Source: JBLMZW01 sp050259035 (GTDB taxonomy: Bacteria; Bacillota; Syntrophomonadia; Syntrophomonadales; DTU052). Taken from it: a stretch of DNA of 64,000 bases. Below are positions 1 through 9,728 of this stretch, piece by piece. The notes below the pieces were generated by a model. The model saw only the letters and a program-made list of their open reading frames with translations, searched no databases and was not told the DNA's origin. Numbering within the stretch: the first letter of the stretch is position 1; each line of letters opens with the position of its first letter. The stretch is taken from positions 1 to 64,000 of the forward strand of contig JBLMZW010000006.1 in NCBI GenBank assembly GCA_050259035.1. Reading direction: 5' to 3'. The position numbers and the translations under genes were made by a program.

Positions 1-1917
1 ATTTCGATAAGCACGGATTCTGTCTATGCCATACCAGCTGAAATTAAAAATTCTCATAAAGAGAGACAAGTAGCGCATAAGCTGGCTGCTATTCTTGATT
101 TAGATGAGGAAAAGGTTTACCAGAAAATCACAAAAAACAGCAGGTTTGTATGGATTAAGAGACAGGTGGTATACAGCCAGTCGAGCCAGTTGAAAAAGAT
201 TAAAAAGAATCTGCCTGGAATAGGTTTTACTGAAGAAACCAGGCGGTTCTATCCGAAAGGTAAGGTCGCCTGCCATATACTCGGAATTTGCGGGATAGAC
301 AATGTGGGTTTGGATGGAATAGATCTTTACTATGATGATGTTTTAGGTGGCCAGGATGGCCGTGTTCTGATTGAGTATGATGCTCTTAACCTTGAAATAC
401 CCGAAGCTACTCACCGGTATGTCGCCCCCAAGAACGGATCGAATCTGGTTTTGACTATCGATGAGTCTATTCAGCATTTCGCGGAAAGAGAGCTTGATGA
501 GGTAGTTGGAACAAGAAATCCTAAATCTGCCTGCGCAATAGTTATGGATCCACGTACCGGTGAAATCCTAGCACTGGCTACCCGTCCCAATTTCGATCCC
601 AACCACTACAATAATTATCCTTCCAAAAACCGGCGCAATTTCGCAGTTAGCGATGCCTATGAACCCGGTTCTACCATGAAGATATTGACTGCAGCGGCCG
701 CTATGGAGGAAGGTGCGGTTAAACTCAATTCCAAGTTCTATTGCCCTGGCTACATAAAAGTAGGCAAGGAAAGTATATCATGTGCTGCGGGCAAGGCCCA
801 CGGCAGTCAGAGTTTTAAGGATGTGGTGGATAACTCATGTAATACTGGTTTCGTGACTATCGGCCTAAACCTGGGGATAAAGGCCTATTATCGCAATCTC
901 AGGGCTTTTGGTTTTGGTCAGAAAACTGGTATTGAACTCCCGGGAGAAGCTGGAGGAATCATAGTTCCGGAATCCAGATGCAAACAAATTGACCTCGCGA
1001 CCATGTCTATGGGTCAGGCTAACGCTATAACTGCAATACAATTGATTTCAGCCATGTCTGCCATTGCCAATGACGGGATTTTGATGAAACCACATTTGGT
1101 TAAGGAGTTTCGCGATTCCGATGGAAAGGTAATAAAACGTTTTAGTCCCACTCGAGTGAGACGGGTTATGTCCAAGGAAACTGCCAACGAATTATCATTG
1201 ATACTGGAAAGCGTGGTTTCTAATGGTACCGGAAGTAATGCTTATGTTGAGGGGTACCGTATTGCCGGTAAAACCGGGACAGCACAGAAAATCGCCCCCG
1301 GTGGGGGTTACCTTCCCAACGAGTATGTTGCATCTTTTTTGGGTTTTGCTCCAGCCAATAACCCGAGCCTGGTCTGTATGGTTGTAATAGACTCTCCCCA
1401 GGGTGGCGCTTATTACGGGGGGCTGGTGGCGGCCCCCGTTTTCAAGGATATTATGCAGGATAGCCTGCGTTATATGGAGATACCTCTATCTGAACTTCCG
1501 GAAAAGAATAGTTCCCAAGAAAACAACCAGAGTGAGAGTCCGGTCGTTGTTCCCAATATTATTAACCTATCGGCCAGAGATGCACAGAATACTTTGTTAG
1601 GTGAAGGACTGGAACCAAAATTTGAAGGTGAAGGAGACCTGGTTTGGGATCAGGTACCGAAAGCATATTCCGAGGTAAAAAAGGATTCTGTAGTTATTGT
1701 ATATTTAAGCGCGACTGCGGAAAAGAGTGGCACCGGACAGGTAACAGTGCCTGACCTGGAAGGAAAATCAATGAAAGAAACAGCTCGGATTTTGTCCCGA
1801 TTGGGTTTGCGGCTTCGCCCGGATGGTTCTGGCCTGGCTGCCAGCCAGAAACCGGTACCTGGAACCAGGGTTAAAGTGGGTTCAACCATAAAAGTTGTGT
1901 TTAAACCCCTACAATGA
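1..1917 (+). CDS. spoVD: SpoVD/FtsI-type penicillin-binding protein with two PASTA domains (5' partial)
   Basis: This is a class B transpeptidase that cross-links septal or spore-cortex peptidoglycan outside the membrane. The frame is open from base 1, so the N-terminus and its membrane anchor lie outside the window; about 638 residues are visible. The dimerisation domain comes first, then the transpeptidase with STMK (Ser codon at 670), SCN (835-843) and KTG (1270-1278). Two C-terminal PASTA domains follow (about 1537-1710 and 1738-1914). It precedes murE, the usual dcw order. PASTA repeats and position favour SpoVD, but a vegetative FtsI-like role cannot be excluded because only one such gene is visible. 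Confidence 0.93.
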   Translation: MSISTDSVYAIPAEIKNSHKERQVAHKLAAILDLDEEKVYQKITKNSRFVWIKRQVVYSQSSQLKKIKKNLPGIGFTEETRRFYPKGKVACHILGICGIDNVGLDGIDLYYDDVLGGQDGRVLIEYDALNLEIPEATHRYVAPKNGSNLVLTIDESIQHFAERELDEVVGTRNPKSACAIVMDPRTGEILALATRPNFDPNHYNNYPSKNRRNFAVSDAYEPGSTMKILTAAAAMEEGAVKLNSKFYCPGYIKVGKESISCAAGKAHGSQSFKDVVDNSCNTGFVTIGLNLGIKAYYRNLRAFGFGQKTGIELPGEAGGIIVPESRCKQIDLATMSMGQANAITAIQLISAMSAIANDGILMKPHLVKEFRDSDGKVIKRFSPTRVRRVMSKETANELSLILESVVSNGTGSNAYVEGYRIAGKTGTAQKIAPGGGYLPNEYVASFLGFAPANNPSLVCMVVIDSPQGGAYYGGLVAAPVFKDIMQDSLRYMEIPLSELPEKNSSQENNQSESPVVVPNIINLSARDAQNTLLGEGLEPKFEGEGDLVWDQVPKAYSEVKKDSVVIVYLSATAEKSGTGQVTVPDLEGKSMKETARILSRLGLRLRPDGSGLAASQKPVPGTRVKVGSTIKVVFKPLQ

Positions 1918-2023
1918 AACAAATAATGCATTAAGTGGAAGAATAAGTATTAGTAGAAAGTGGAGTTCCAGCAATAAGCTGTTCCCATACTTTCCTGGAG
2001 ATTATTGCGGGAGGTTGATGACG

Positions 2024-3499
2024 ATGCTTCTGGGAGATTTGTTGAAAGGGCTGGAGTACCAGGTTATTCAAGGGAGTACTGGAGTAGATATAACTGGAAT
2101 TGAATATGATTCACGCCAGGTACAAGCAGGCAGTGCCTTTGTTTGTATTCCGGGGTTTAAAACCGATGGTCATATATATGCTCCTCAGGCGGTTGCGAAT
2201 GGAGCCCGGGCCATAATTGTGGAGCGGGCAATTGAGGCACCCGCAGAATGCGCCCTGATTAAGGTGGAGAATGCCCGTGTTATTCTGCCGACTTTGGCTG
2301 CCAGGTTTAACGGCTATCCTTCCCGGGAACTTCGGGTAATTGGTGTAACCGGAACTAACGGTAAGACTACCACTACCCATTTAATTCGAGCGATACTGGA
2401 AGAAGCCGGACATCGAGTGGGACTGATCGGAACATTATACTCCAGCTGGAATGGAAAACAGGAGAGCATCGCCCATACTACACCGGAATCGGTTGAATTA
2501 GAGAAATTTATGAGAAAGGTGCGGGACGAAGGGGGCGAATACGTTGTGATGGAGGTCTCCTCACATGCCCTGGAATTGGACCGGGCCAAGGAGATTAATT
2601 TTGAGGTTGGGATATTTACGAATTTAACCCGCGATCACCTGGACCTGCACCAGACCATGGAGAACTACCGGGCTGCCAAGGAGAAGCTTTTTAAAGTTCT
2701 GCACCAGGATAAGAAATCCTTTGCCATCATTAATGCTGATGATGATTATGCGGAATTCTTTATTACGGCCAGCAATGCTGAAGTAGTAACCTATGGTACC
2801 GGCAAAACGGCTGAGGTTAGAGCAGCTGACGCCATTATCACTGCCAAAGGTTCTTCATTCCAGGTGGTTTATCCTTATGGTAAAATGGCGGTTAACCTGA
2901 AATTAGCCGGGATGTTTAGTATTTACAACGCTCTGGCTGCTGTTGCTTTCGCCGTACGTGAGGGAATCGAGGCGGAGATAATTACCAGGGCCCTTGAGAA
3001 AGTCGAAGGGGTCCCCGGACGGTTCGAGTCGGTTGATGAAGGCCAGGATTATTCTGTGATTGTCGATTACGCCCACACTCCGGATGGATTGGAAAACATA
3101 CTGAAAACCGGAAGGCAAATTGCACGGCGCCGGGTTATTACCGTTTTTGGCTGCGGCGGCGACCGGGATCGAACTAAACGGCCCATTATGGGAAAAATCG
3201 CGGCTGAGCTAAGCGACTTTGCCTTGGTTACTTCAGACAATCCACGCAGTGAGGATCCGTTGGCCATAATTGATGAAATCTTAGTAGGGGTCAGAACGGT
3301 GCCGGAGGTTCATTACGCGGTGGTACCAGACCGTAAAGAAGCTATTCACCATGCCATTCAATTAGCCGGGAAAGACGATCTTGTGATAATTGCCGGCAAG
3401 GGACATGAGGATTACCAAATTATTAAGGATAAAATAATCCATTTTGATGACCGGGAAATAGCCAGGGATTGCATCAGAAAGAAGTTGGAAAATGGATAA
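2024..3499 (+). CDS. murE: UDP-MurNAc-L-Ala-D-Glu:meso-diaminopimelate ligase
   Basis: This cytoplasmic Mur ligase adds the third stem-peptide residue using ATP. The P-loop TGTNGKTTTT has its Lys at about residue 114. DNPR at 405-408 is the motif that selects meso-diaminopimelate over lysine, so the wall is DAP-type. The start was chosen at ATG 2024 because CGGGAGG (2008-2014) is nine bases upstream; ATG 2018 is an alternative with cramped spacing. It overlaps murF by eight bases, indicating translational coupling. Length (491 aa) is normal for MurE. Confidence 0.95.
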   Translation: MLLGDLLKGLEYQVIQGSTGVDITGIEYDSRQVQAGSAFVCIPGFKTDGHIYAPQAVANGARAIIVERAIEAPAECALIKVENARVILPTLAARFNGYPSRELRVIGVTGTNGKTTTTHLIRAILEEAGHRVGLIGTLYSSWNGKQESIAHTTPESVELEKFMRKVRDEGGEYVVMEVSSHALELDRAKEINFEVGIFTNLTRDHLDLHQTMENYRAAKEKLFKVLHQDKKSFAIINADDDYAEFFITASNAEVVTYGTGKTAEVRAADAIITAKGSSFQVVYPYGKMAVNLKLAGMFSIYNALAAVAFAVREGIEAEIITRALEKVEGVPGRFESVDEGQDYSVIVDYAHTPDGLENILKTGRQIARRRVITVFGCGGDRDRTKRPIMGKIAAELSDFALVTSDNPRSEDPLAIIDEILVGVRTVPEVHYAVVPDRKEAIHHAIQLAGKDDLVIIAGKGHEDYQIIKDKIIHFDDREIARDCIRKKLENG

Positions 3500-4859
3500 A
3501 TCAATAGAGGAAATTGCCCGGATACTTGGAGGAGAGTTAATTTCACCGGTTCCACAAGAGATGGTCACCGGGGTTTCCACTGATTCACGTAAAATCAGGG
3601 GCGGTGATCTGTTTTTTGCATTAAAAGGACCAAATTTTGACGGCCACGGGTATGCCGAGGATGCCTGCCGTAAAGGGGCAGTAGGGGCAGTGATATCCCA
3701 ACCAGCAGCGGGTATACCAGGTATTCTGGTGGAAGACACCTTGAAAGCCCTGCAAAGGTTGGCAGCCTACCATCGTTCTCAGTTCGATGTTCCGGTATTA
3801 GCTGTAACCGGGAGTGTTGGCAAGACGACCACCAAGGATTTACTCGCAGCCTGCCTGGAAGGCAGCCTGCACACGTTAAAGACCAGCGGCAACTTTAACA
3901 ACGAAATCGGATTGCCATTGACTCTGCTGCAATTGAAACCGGAACACCAGGCCTGCGTGGTTGAACTGGCGATGAGAGGCCCGGGCCAGATAGCCGAACT
4001 GGCCGAGATAGCCAGGCCTACAGGGAGTATTATTGTAAATGTTGCTCCGGTTCATCTTGAAACCATGGGGAACCTGACCAACGTAGCCCAGGCTAAATGC
4101 GAGGTGCTGGAATACACCAAAAAATTTGCCATACTTCATTATGATTCTTCTGAATTGCGCAATGTTGCCAGGTTTAATGGCGAAGCCTTATGGTTTGGAA
4201 CCTCTCCGGAATGTGACTGGCAATTGCTGGGGACTGGCTGGGATGGGACCGGAACCAATTATAATGTAAGAATCGGGGATTTCCAAGGCCAATTATACCT
4301 GCCGGTACCTGCTCCTCATCTGGGAGAAAACTTGCTGGCCGCAGCTGGAACGGCTATGCTAATGGGAGTTGATTTTAAGGATATAGCTTTAAGACTGCGT
4401 TCTTTTAAGATGTCGTCACAAAGACTGCAGGTCCTCAAGGGCGTAAATGGCAGCATCGTTATTGATGACAGCTACAATGCTAATCCCAAATCGATGGAGG
4501 GAGCATTAATGATGCTGGCGGAAATGGCCCGGGGACGGCGTACGATTGCAATACTGGGGGACATGTTTGAACTGGGCCCGGACGAGCTGGATGGGCATTG
4601 CAGGACAGGCCAGACAGCCGCCCGACTTGGGATTAACCTGTTGCTGACTGTGGGAACCAGAAGTCGTTACATTAAAGAGGGAGCTAAAGCGGCCGGGTTT
4701 AAAGGGATAGCCCGACAGTTTGAAAATAAAGAGACCCTGGCAGAGTTCCTGGAGCAGGAACTATCATATGATGATATTGTGCTGGTGAAAGCTTCCAGGG
4801 GAATGAAAATGGAATCCCTGGTAAAAGCGCTGACAGTATTAGATAAAGAGCCGTATTAA
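3492..4859 (+). CDS. murF: UDP-MurNAc-tripeptide:D-Ala-D-Ala ligase
   Basis: MurF attaches D-Ala-D-Ala to complete the UDP-MurNAc-pentapeptide in the cytoplasm. The N-terminal Mur ligase domain is followed by the ATP-binding motif TGSVGKTTTKD (Lys about residue 111) and a central domain with the DDSYNANPKSM motif typical of MurF. Length (455 aa) is normal. The ATG lies inside the end of murE and the gene is followed 32 bases later by mraY, so it belongs to the same transcript. Confidence 0.95.
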   Translation: MDKSIEEIARILGGELISPVPQEMVTGVSTDSRKIRGGDLFFALKGPNFDGHGYAEDACRKGAVGAVISQPAAGIPGILVEDTLKALQRLAAYHRSQFDVPVLAVTGSVGKTTTKDLLAACLEGSLHTLKTSGNFNNEIGLPLTLLQLKPEHQACVVELAMRGPGQIAELAEIARPTGSIIVNVAPVHLETMGNLTNVAQAKCEVLEYTKKFAILHYDSSELRNVARFNGEALWFGTSPECDWQLLGTGWDGTGTNYNVRIGDFQGQLYLPVPAPHLGENLLAAAGTAMLMGVDFKDIALRLRSFKMSSQRLQVLKGVNGSIVIDDSYNANPKSMEGALMMLAEMARGRRTIAILGDMFELGPDELDGHCRTGQTAARLGINLLLTVGTRSRYIKEGAKAAGFKGIARQFENKETLAEFLEQELSYDDIVLVKASRGMKMESLVKALTVLDKEPY

Positions 4860-4891
4860 TTCCATTTATATCTGGAGGAGGATATTATAAA

Positions 4892-5863
4892 TTGCAATAC
4901 ATCACTCAACCATTGTTGGCTCTGGCTATTGCGTTTTTTGCTGTTGCGGTTATGGGTCCAATTATAATTCCATTACTGGCACGTCTTAAAGCGGGACAGA
5001 CAATCAGAGAGGACGGCCCTAGCCGTCATCTGGCCAAAGCAGGTACCCCCACCATGGGTGGAATCATGATTATTGGAGCTTTAAGTCTGGCCACTTTTGC
5101 AGTATTTGGGCAAGCCACGGAGGCTGTTCTATGTCTGGGGGGGACAGTTGCTTTTGGGTTAATTGGTTTTTGGGACGATTATGTGAAGGTGGTTCTGAAA
5201 CGGTCCCTGGGATTGAAAGCTCGCGAAAAGCTGGCCTTGCAACTTCTCTTTTCTTTTCTTTTCGCGTTGTATCTTGTTTTTGGTTTATCCCGAGGTACTG
5301 ATATAGTAGTGCCGTTTATTGGAACATCATTTCAACTAGGAAACTTCTATATTCCTTTTCTGATTTTTGTGTTTATGTCAGCAGCTAATGCAGTGAATTT
5401 GACCGACGGTCTGGATGGCTTGGCCGGAGGGGCGACCTTTATTGTTTCTCTTGGATTTGTACTAATCGCCCTGGCGACTTCTCATATGGCGTTGGCCGGA
5501 TTTGCTGCGGCTTTAGCCGGGTCTTGTTTAGGGTTTCTTTTGTTTAACCGGCATCCAGCCCGGGTTTTTATGGGGGACACCGGGTCAATGGCTCTCGGAG
5601 GGGCTCTGGCAGCGATGGCGGCAGTAACCAAAACCGAATTGGTGCTGGTGATTCTCGGGGGGATATATGTCATTGAAACCCTCAGCGTGGCGATTCAAGT
5701 AATCAGTTTCCAAACTACCGGGAAAAGGGTCTTCTTAATGAGTCCTCTTCATCACCATTTTGAATTGAAGGGATGGAGCGAGAAGAAGGTTGTCCGAGTC
5801 TTCTGGCTGGTGACGCTCATCTTCGTAATTATTGGTTTATGGGGAATAAAGGGGCTGGGATAA
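4892..5863 (+). CDS. mraY: phospho-MurNAc-pentapeptide transferase
   Basis: MraY transfers phospho-MurNAc-pentapeptide to undecaprenyl phosphate to make lipid I, the first membrane step. The 323-residue protein is polytopic, with about ten hydrophobic segments. It contains the family motifs DDYVK, NLTDGLDGLAGG and HHHFELKGW, which carry the Mg-binding Asp residues and the histidine loop. The start is TTG 4892 behind a strong GGAGGAGG. It lies between murF and murD. Confidence 0.95.
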   Translation: MQYITQPLLALAIAFFAVAVMGPIIIPLLARLKAGQTIREDGPSRHLAKAGTPTMGGIMIIGALSLATFAVFGQATEAVLCLGGTVAFGLIGFWDDYVKVVLKRSLGLKAREKLALQLLFSFLFALYLVFGLSRGTDIVVPFIGTSFQLGNFYIPFLIFVFMSAANAVNLTDGLDGLAGGATFIVSLGFVLIALATSHMALAGFAAALAGSCLGFLLFNRHPARVFMGDTGSMALGGALAAMAAVTKTELVLVILGGIYVIETLSVAIQVISFQTTGKRVFLMSPLHHHFELKGWSEKKVVRVFWLVTLIFVIIGLWGIKGLG

Positions 5864-5897
5864 TTATTATTCAGACGAGTATTAGGAGTTGAAGGTT

Positions 5898-7259
5898 TTG
5901 GATTATCAGGGATTAAGGGTACTAATACTGGGAATAGCGCGAAGCGGAATAGCTGCCGCCCGGGCTCTGGTTCGCCGGGGTGCGGTCGTGAGCATTTATG
6001 ATAAAAAGAGTAAAGAAAACCTTGGGGACAGTCTGTACGAATTGCCCATTGGGATAAGAATACTGGCCGGGGAGGAGCCGGACTTACAAACCGAACATTA
6101 TGACCTGGCAGTAATTAGTCCCGGAATTGCGATTGACAGTCCAATGGCTTCCCGTATAGTTGAGCAGGGGATAGAGCTTATCGGTGAGGTAGAACTGGCC
6201 TATCGCTTAAGAAAGCCGGGTTTAAAGCTGATAGCGGTGACAGGAACCAATGGCAAGACCACTACGACAGCCCTGCTGGCGGAAATTCTGAAGGAAGCCG
6301 GGCATAAGTCATGCGCAGTCGGAAACATTGGAGTGCCGTTGGTTTCAATGGTTGATAAATACGACGAGGGGATTTTGGCGGTTGAAATGTCAAGCTTTCA
6401 ACTGGAAACCATTAAGGCGTTTCATCCAGTAGCCGCTGGAATCATCAATATTACCCCCGATCACCTGGATCGGCATTATAATATGGAGAATTATGCGGCC
6501 ACCAAGGCCAGGGTATACGAGAATATGAGTGCATCCGAGTATATCATTCTGAATAAAAATGACCCCTGGCTAAAAGGCTTGAATCCGGGCTGCCGAACCC
6601 TTTACTTTTCCACTGAGGATATTCTGGAACAAGGTATGTGGGTTGAAAACGGGACCATAATGTTGGGCATTGAAGGTACCAAGATCACGGTTTGTCCAGT
6701 ATCAAGCTTGTCTTTAAGGGGAAAACATAACCTGGAGAATATCTTAACTGCGGTTGGGTTGGCCGGATCGGTTGGAGTCCCACCGGAGGCGATACGCCGT
6801 ACTCTGCAAACTTTTAAAGGGGTCAGGCATCGTCTGGAAGAGGTACGCGAATTAGACGGGGTATTGTATATTAATGATTCCAAGGGAACCAACCCGGAGT
6901 CTACCATGCGGGCTCTGGAGAGTTTTAGCGAACCCATAGTGTTAATCGCCGGGGGAAGGAATAAAGGCTCTGATTTCACCCAACTGGCTAGTATGATCTC
7001 GCGCAAGGTTAAAGCTCTGGTATTAGTAGGAGAGGCAAAGAGTATAATTAGAGAAAAAGTGCTGGGACAGGGTTTTTCCCCCATTGTTGAGACTGAGGAT
7101 TTTGCCCATGCGGTTAAAGCCGCACGAGAACTGGCCGAGTCGGGGGATGTAGTTTTGCTGTCTCCGGCCTGTGCCAGCTGGGATATGTTTAACAACTATG
7201 AGGAACGAGGAGATCTGTTTTGTACCGTGGTTAATTCATTTCAGGGGGATGAGGGATGA
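5898..7259 (+). CDS. murD: UDP-MurNAc-L-Ala:D-Glu ligase
   Basis: MurD adds D-glutamate to UDP-MurNAc-L-Ala in the cytoplasm. An N-terminal Rossmann-like domain (LILGIARSGIAAA) is followed by the P-loop TGTNGKTTTT (Lys about residue 120), the NITPDHLDRH segment and a C-terminal domain with NDSKGTNPEST. The start was set at TTG 5898 because AGGAG (5884-5888) then has nine-base spacing; the TTG at 5889 would abut the ribosome-binding site. The stop overlaps the ATG of the next gene (ATGA), so the two are translationally coupled. Confidence 0.93.
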   Translation: MDYQGLRVLILGIARSGIAAARALVRRGAVVSIYDKKSKENLGDSLYELPIGIRILAGEEPDLQTEHYDLAVISPGIAIDSPMASRIVEQGIELIGEVELAYRLRKPGLKLIAVTGTNGKTTTTALLAEILKEAGHKSCAVGNIGVPLVSMVDKYDEGILAVEMSSFQLETIKAFHPVAAGIINITPDHLDRHYNMENYAATKARVYENMSASEYIILNKNDPWLKGLNPGCRTLYFSTEDILEQGMWVENGTIMLGIEGTKITVCPVSSLSLRGKHNLENILTAVGLAGSVGVPPEAIRRTLQTFKGVRHRLEEVRELDGVLYINDSKGTNPESTMRALESFSEPIVLIAGGRNKGSDFTQLASMISRKVKALVLVGEAKSIIREKVLGQGFSPIVETEDFAHAVKAARELAESGDVVLLSPACASWDMFNNYEERGDLFCTVVNSFQGDEG

Positions 7260-8359
7260 GGGCAAGAGAAGGACCTCCGGACTTTATTCTTTTCATCGTT
7301 ACCTTGATCTTATTGTGCATTGGTCTTATTATGGTTTCCAGCGCCAGTGCAGTGACTGCCGGTTACCGGCTGGATAACCCGTATTTTTTTATGAAGAAAC
7401 AGGTATTATGGGTGGCATTAGGCATAATTGTCATGATTATTACCATGCGTGTCAATTATGAGAAGCTGCGCGAGTTGAGTTTGCCAGCCATAATCATTGC
7501 TATAGTTCTTTTACTTGTGGTATTTATTCCTGGCGTTGGCAAGGCAGTCAAAGGGTCTACCCGGCAAATCTACTTGGGCCTTTTTAATCTGTCGCCATCA
7601 GAACTGGCCAAGGTTTGTATGGTCTTATTCATGTCTTCCAGCCTTGCTCGTCATATGGATGGGATCAAGGATGCAGTTCGGGGTCTATTGCCTCATCTTA
7701 TTTTAATAGGCCTTATATGCGGTCTGGTTATGATGCAACCGGATTTGGGAACGACTTTTATTATAGCGGTTACGGCCTTCGTCATGCTGTCGGTAGCCGG
7801 TGCCCGGTGGGAACATATGGCCTTAATGGCAATGGTCGGAGTTATGGCTCTGGCCCTTTTAATCTATTTTGAACCTTACCGAATGATAAGGTTCACCGCT
7901 TTTCTTAATCCCTGGAAATATCCGACCAGCTTTGGTTTTCAGACCATTCAGTCGCTATATGCGCTGGGTTCTGGGGGCATATTTGGAGTAGGCCTTGGAC
8001 TGAGCCGGCAAAAGTTTTTTTACCTCCCGGAACAGCACACAGATTTTATATTTGCCATTCTGGGGGAAGAACTTGGCTACTTAGGAGTTCTGGTGGTCTT
8101 AACCCTTTTTCTGATTTTTGCCTGGAGAGGTATTAAGACTGCGCTCAATGCACCGGATGCTTTCGGTAGCTTCCTGGCGGTAGGGGCTACTTCGTTGATA
8201 ATTATACAGGCCATGGTCAACATCGGCGTGGTCTCTGGGGCGTTACCGGTTACGGGTATACCTTTGCCGTTTATCAGTTATGGAGGATCTTCCCTGGTGA
8301 TTACTATGATATCAGTAGGGCTGTTGCTTAACGTTTCAAGGTATGCACGAAATCCCTGA
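7256..8359 (+). CDS. ftsW: FtsW/SpoVE SEDS-family peptidoglycan glycosyltransferase
   Basis: This is a SEDS polymerase that extends glycan strands from lipid II, normally paired with a class B PBP such as the one at the window start. The 367-residue protein has about ten membrane segments. It shows family motifs including FNLSPSELAK, QPDLGTT, GFQTIQSLYALGSGG and the C-terminal GIPLPFISYGGSS. The ATG overlaps the murD stop. In sporeformers the gene at this dcw position is often spoVE; sequence alone cannot separate a vegetative FtsW from a cortex-specific SpoVE. Confidence 0.92.
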   Translation: MRAREGPPDFILFIVTLILLCIGLIMVSSASAVTAGYRLDNPYFFMKKQVLWVALGIIVMIITMRVNYEKLRELSLPAIIIAIVLLLVVFIPGVGKAVKGSTRQIYLGLFNLSPSELAKVCMVLFMSSSLARHMDGIKDAVRGLLPHLILIGLICGLVMMQPDLGTTFIIAVTAFVMLSVAGARWEHMALMAMVGVMALALLIYFEPYRMIRFTAFLNPWKYPTSFGFQTIQSLYALGSGGIFGVGLGLSRQKFFYLPEQHTDFIFAILGEELGYLGVLVVLTLFLIFAWRGIKTALNAPDAFGSFLAVGATSLIIIQAMVNIGVVSGALPVTGIPLPFISYGGSSLVITMISVGLLLNVSRYARNP

Positions 8360-8370
8360 GGAGGTCTTTT

Positions 8371-9462
8371 ATGAAAGTCATTATGGCCGGAGGTGGCACC
8401 GGCGGTCATATCTATCCCGCACTGGCTATTGCCCAGGGTATTCAAAAGAAATGGCCAAAAAGTGAAATGCTTTTTGTGGGTACCCGGGCTGGGCTGGAAA
8501 AAACAATAATTCCCGAAACCGGACTGGAGCTTAGGATGATAACCGCTGAAGGGTTAAATCGCTCTTCGTTTACTAAAGCTTTCAGTTCAGCGTTAAAAGT
8601 CCCTATGGGTTTCTGGCAATCCCGTAATATTATTAAGGACTTCAAACCAGACCTGGTAATTGGGACTGGAGGTTATGTTTCCTATCCGGTAGTGTTAGCT
8701 GCGAGTATAATGGGGATAAAAACGCTTATTCACGAACAGAACGCCTACCCTGGTCTGGCTAACCGGGCTCTGGCCAAAAGAGCCGATTGTGTTATGCTGA
8801 CATTTGATGAGGCGGCTTCATATTTAAATGCCCGCCGGGTTGAGGTCACCGGGCTGCCAATTCGCCCGGATATACTAAGTGTCAACCGAGCTACTGCCTC
8901 CAGTTATTTTGGCCTGGTGGAGGACAGGTTTACCCTCGTCGCTTTCGGAGGAAGCCGGGGCGCTCAAAGTATTAACAAAGCTATGATGGGTCTGATAAAG
9001 AAATATAATGGAACGGATGTACAGATCATCTGGTTAACCGGGGAACAACATTACCGTTCTATAATAGAGCATTTAGGCGAGGCTGGAGTACCTAAAAATT
9101 GTAGGATCTACCCCTATCTTTTAGAAATGGCTATGGTGCTGGCGGCCGGGGATCTAGCCGTATGCCGGGCAGGAGCTGCAACCTTGTCTGAATTGTCGGT
9201 CAGAGGGCTGCCAGGAATATTAATTCCATATCCTTATGCGGCGGAAAGTCACCAGGAGAAAAACGCTCGTTACCTTGAACGCAAGGGGGCGGCTATCACC
9301 ATTGTCGACGAATTCCTGGATGCAGACGGGCTGATGCAAAAAGTAGAACAACTTAAGGATAATCGCTTCCAGCTTTTGCGTATGGCGCAGTTGATGAAAG
9401 AAGAAGGACGGCCCGGAGCTTTGGAGAATATTATTAACATAATCCAGGAGGTATCTGCCTAA
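8371..9462 (+). CDS. murG: lipid II synthase, UDP-GlcNAc transferase
   Basis: MurG adds GlcNAc to lipid I on the inner membrane face to make lipid II. The GT28 fold is clear: an N-terminal GGGTGGHIYPALA loop, HEQNAYPGLANR, then FGGSRGAQSIN and the C-terminal donor-binding CRAGAATLSEL. Length (363 aa) is normal. A good GAGGAGG-like site sits before ATG 8371. The gene is followed by an unusually long structured spacer before murC rather than the tight packing seen elsewhere in the cluster. Confidence 0.95.
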   Translation: MKVIMAGGGTGGHIYPALAIAQGIQKKWPKSEMLFVGTRAGLEKTIIPETGLELRMITAEGLNRSSFTKAFSSALKVPMGFWQSRNIIKDFKPDLVIGTGGYVSYPVVLAASIMGIKTLIHEQNAYPGLANRALAKRADCVMLTFDEAASYLNARRVEVTGLPIRPDILSVNRATASSYFGLVEDRFTLVAFGGSRGAQSINKAMMGLIKKYNGTDVQIIWLTGEQHYRSIIEHLGEAGVPKNCRIYPYLLEMAMVLAAGDLAVCRAGAATLSELSVRGLPGILIPYPYAAESHQEKNARYLERKGAAITIVDEFLDADGLMQKVEQLKDNRFQLLRMAQLMKEEGRPGALENIINIIQEVSA

Positions 9463-9728
9463 TAGGCAATTATAAGTGTAGGGCACGCCTGAATGTAGGT
9501 GTTAGAAAGACATAGAACCGGTTTCTGTAACCACTTCTATTAATTATGCATAAGATAACGAGGAATGCATCCCCTGGCAAAGGTTAGAGTACAGAAACCG
9601 GTATAGGAATAAAACTATAGCTTTCGGTCAAGAATTTGGCGAACAAAACCTGTCTTGACGGTGACTGAGCCAAAGGAAAGCCGGCTCGTGATCACTGGCA
9701 ACTGAATGCTCTTGAGGAGTTGAAGAAA
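9463..9728 (+). promoter_or_regulatory. Structured leader between murG and murC
   Basis: This 266-base spacer holds three successive inverted repeats. A perfect 13-base pair (9517-9529 with 9590-9602, ACCGGTTTCTGTA) encloses about 60 bases. A seven-base pair lies at 9627-9633 and 9653-9659. A GAGCC/GGCTC stem at 9667-9671 and 9683-9687 is extended by GTGA/TCAC. No open frame of interest and no clear T-tract terminator follow. It may be a cis-regulatory RNA or a protein-binding leader for murC; I do not recognise a known riboswitch class. Confidence 0.5.
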
